The notes under the pieces were generated by a model. It worked only from the letters and a program-made list of their open reading frames with translations. It searched no databases and was not told the DNA's origin. A program made the translations under genes and the position numbers. From Candidatus Palauibacter soopunensis (GTDB lineage: Bacteria > Gemmatimonadota > Gemmatimonadetes > Palauibacterales > Palauibacteraceae), in contig NZ_CANPVT010000038.1 of the NCBI RefSeq assembly GCF_947581735.1, positions 1-64,000 of the forward strand: a DNA stretch of 64,000 nt, written 5' to 3'. This document shows positions 63,354 through 64,000 of this stretch, piece by piece (positions within the stretch are counted from its first letter, which is position 1; each line of letters starts with the position of its first letter).

Positions 63354-64000
63354 CTACGAACCCGGCGGCCGGCCGACGTCCGATTCCCGCCACGACTGAT
63401 CGGCGGGTTCGTCCGGGTCGGAGCGCAGGAACCGGACCAGCTCCGCGTGGAAGCGCTCCGGGATCTCGAACTGCGGAGAATGTCCGACCGTCGGGAAGAG
63501 GAAGAGTTCCGCGTTCTGCAGTTCCTCGGCGACATGGCGCGCGCGCGCCGGATAGTCGGCCACGAGGCGGTCGTCCGCGCCGCCGATGACGAGCGCCTTC
63601 GTCGTGATGTGCTGCCACTCGTAGACCACCGGGTCCTCGTACAGGATCGCCCGCTGCGCCGCCCGAACGCGCGCCATGCGCGGCCAGTCTCCGCTCAGCG
63701 TGAGGCCGTACTGGACCTTCACCCACTCGAGGTACTCCGGGCGCCAGCCGTTCGGGTAATAGCGCATGTGTCCGCGCAGGACCGACTGATACGTCGTTCC
63801 GTTGAGCACCGAATCGTAAGCTTCGTCGGCGTCGGTCCACCCCCGGCCGGGACGGGAGTCGGTGAGGCCGATCTGGTTCACCATGGCGACGTGCGTCGTC
63901 GTCTCGGAATACGTCGAGGCGAATCGGGTTGCCACCATCCCGCCCATCGAATGTCCGACGATCGCGGCGCGCTCGATCCCCAGGGCGTCGAGCAGCCGCT
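63354..64000 (-). CDS. Alpha/beta hydrolase, 5' end outside the window
   Basis: The C-terminal 215 or so residues of an alpha/beta hydrolase. The nucleophile elbow GHSMGG lies near the window edge (RLLDALGIERAAIVGHSMGG), the acid residue is probably in VIGGADDRLV, and the catalytic His is in FPTVGHSPQFEIPERF. It should be an esterase or similar. It ends 35 bp before the cytochrome c'-like start on the same strand. The gene begins to the right of the window. Confidence 0.9.
   Translation of the reverse strand, partial: RLLDALGIERAAIVGHSMGGMVATRFASTYSETTTHVAMVNQIGLTDSRPGRGWTDADEAYDSVLNGTTYQSVLRGHMRYYPNGWRPEYLEWVKVQYGLTLSGDWPRMARVRAAQRAILYEDPVVYEWQHITTKALVIGGADDRLVADYPARARHVAEELQNAELFLFPTVGHSPQFEIPERFHAELVRFLRSDPDEPADQSWRESDVGRPPGS

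Noticed and set aside
1-64000. CRISPR array, rRNA operon or replication origin
   Set aside because: No regularly spaced repeats with unique spacers, no rRNA blocks and no DnaA-box cluster were seen on reading.

Overview
The window is GC-rich, densely coded bacterial chromosome. Its secreted-protein repertoire (TonB-dependent receptors with carboxypeptidase-like N-domains, sialidase/VPS10-type propellers, tricorn-like and S12-type hydrolases, propeller-amidohydrolases, DUF6152 and DUF6644 proteins) is what I would expect of Gemmatimonadota or a close relative. That assignment is inference from gene content; no rRNA is present. Gene starts often overlap the preceding stop as ATGA, GTGA or TGATG, so operons are tightly coupled. 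Long antisense open frames are common because of the high GC and were left out. No stretch longer than about 300 bases lacks a gene or a described element.

Region 1-2.4 kb: a tyrosine recombinase ends 20 bp from the broken 3' end of an ATP-grasp ligase gene. This looks like one boundary of an integrated element lying to the left of the window. A short Cys-rich reading frame and a minus-strand terminator lie just upstream of the ATP-grasp gene.

Region 2.6-8.7 kb (minus strand): an aerobic carbon monoxide dehydrogenase operon in the order mocA-like, xdhC/coxF-like fused to a YHS domain, a small membrane protein, coxG, coxM, coxS, coxL. CoxL carries the form I signature AYRCSFR, so the enzyme should be a true Mo-Cu CO dehydrogenase. 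A methyltransferase and an EamA transporter lie upstream on the same strand.

Region 10.8-24.5 kb: guanine deaminase; a SAM-I riboswitch in front of a cystathionine gamma-synthase-type gene; a small His/Cys-rich protein followed by one ABC ATPase and four ABC-2/DUF3526-type permeases in an A-B-A'-B' order; a serine hydrolase; a TonB receptor; an orphan polyamine-type binding protein.

Region 24.6-40.9 kb: a secreted BNR/VPS10-like propeller; the nfeD-floA membrane-microdomain operon plus a third gene; SURF1, a small protein and a VOC protein; acyl-CoA ligase, thioesterase and an amidase-CHRD fusion; a BlaI/BlaR-type regulatory pair with three matching operators that also precede a secreted FxLYD-like protein; an FAD oxidoreductase.

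Region 40.9-56 kb: propeller-amidohydrolase, FMN reductase, dUTPase, a 31-residue membrane microprotein, tRNA-Leu(UAA), a second TonB receptor, an S12-type hydrolase, a tricorn-type protease and a secreted YbjQ-like protein.

Region 56-64 kb: secreted lipoproteins and membrane proteins of poorly known families (NHL propeller, two PDxxGxW proteins, DUF6152, an M8-like metallopeptidase, two DUF6644-like membrane proteins, a cytochrome c'-like lipoprotein) and the 3' part of an alpha/beta hydrolase cut by the window edge.
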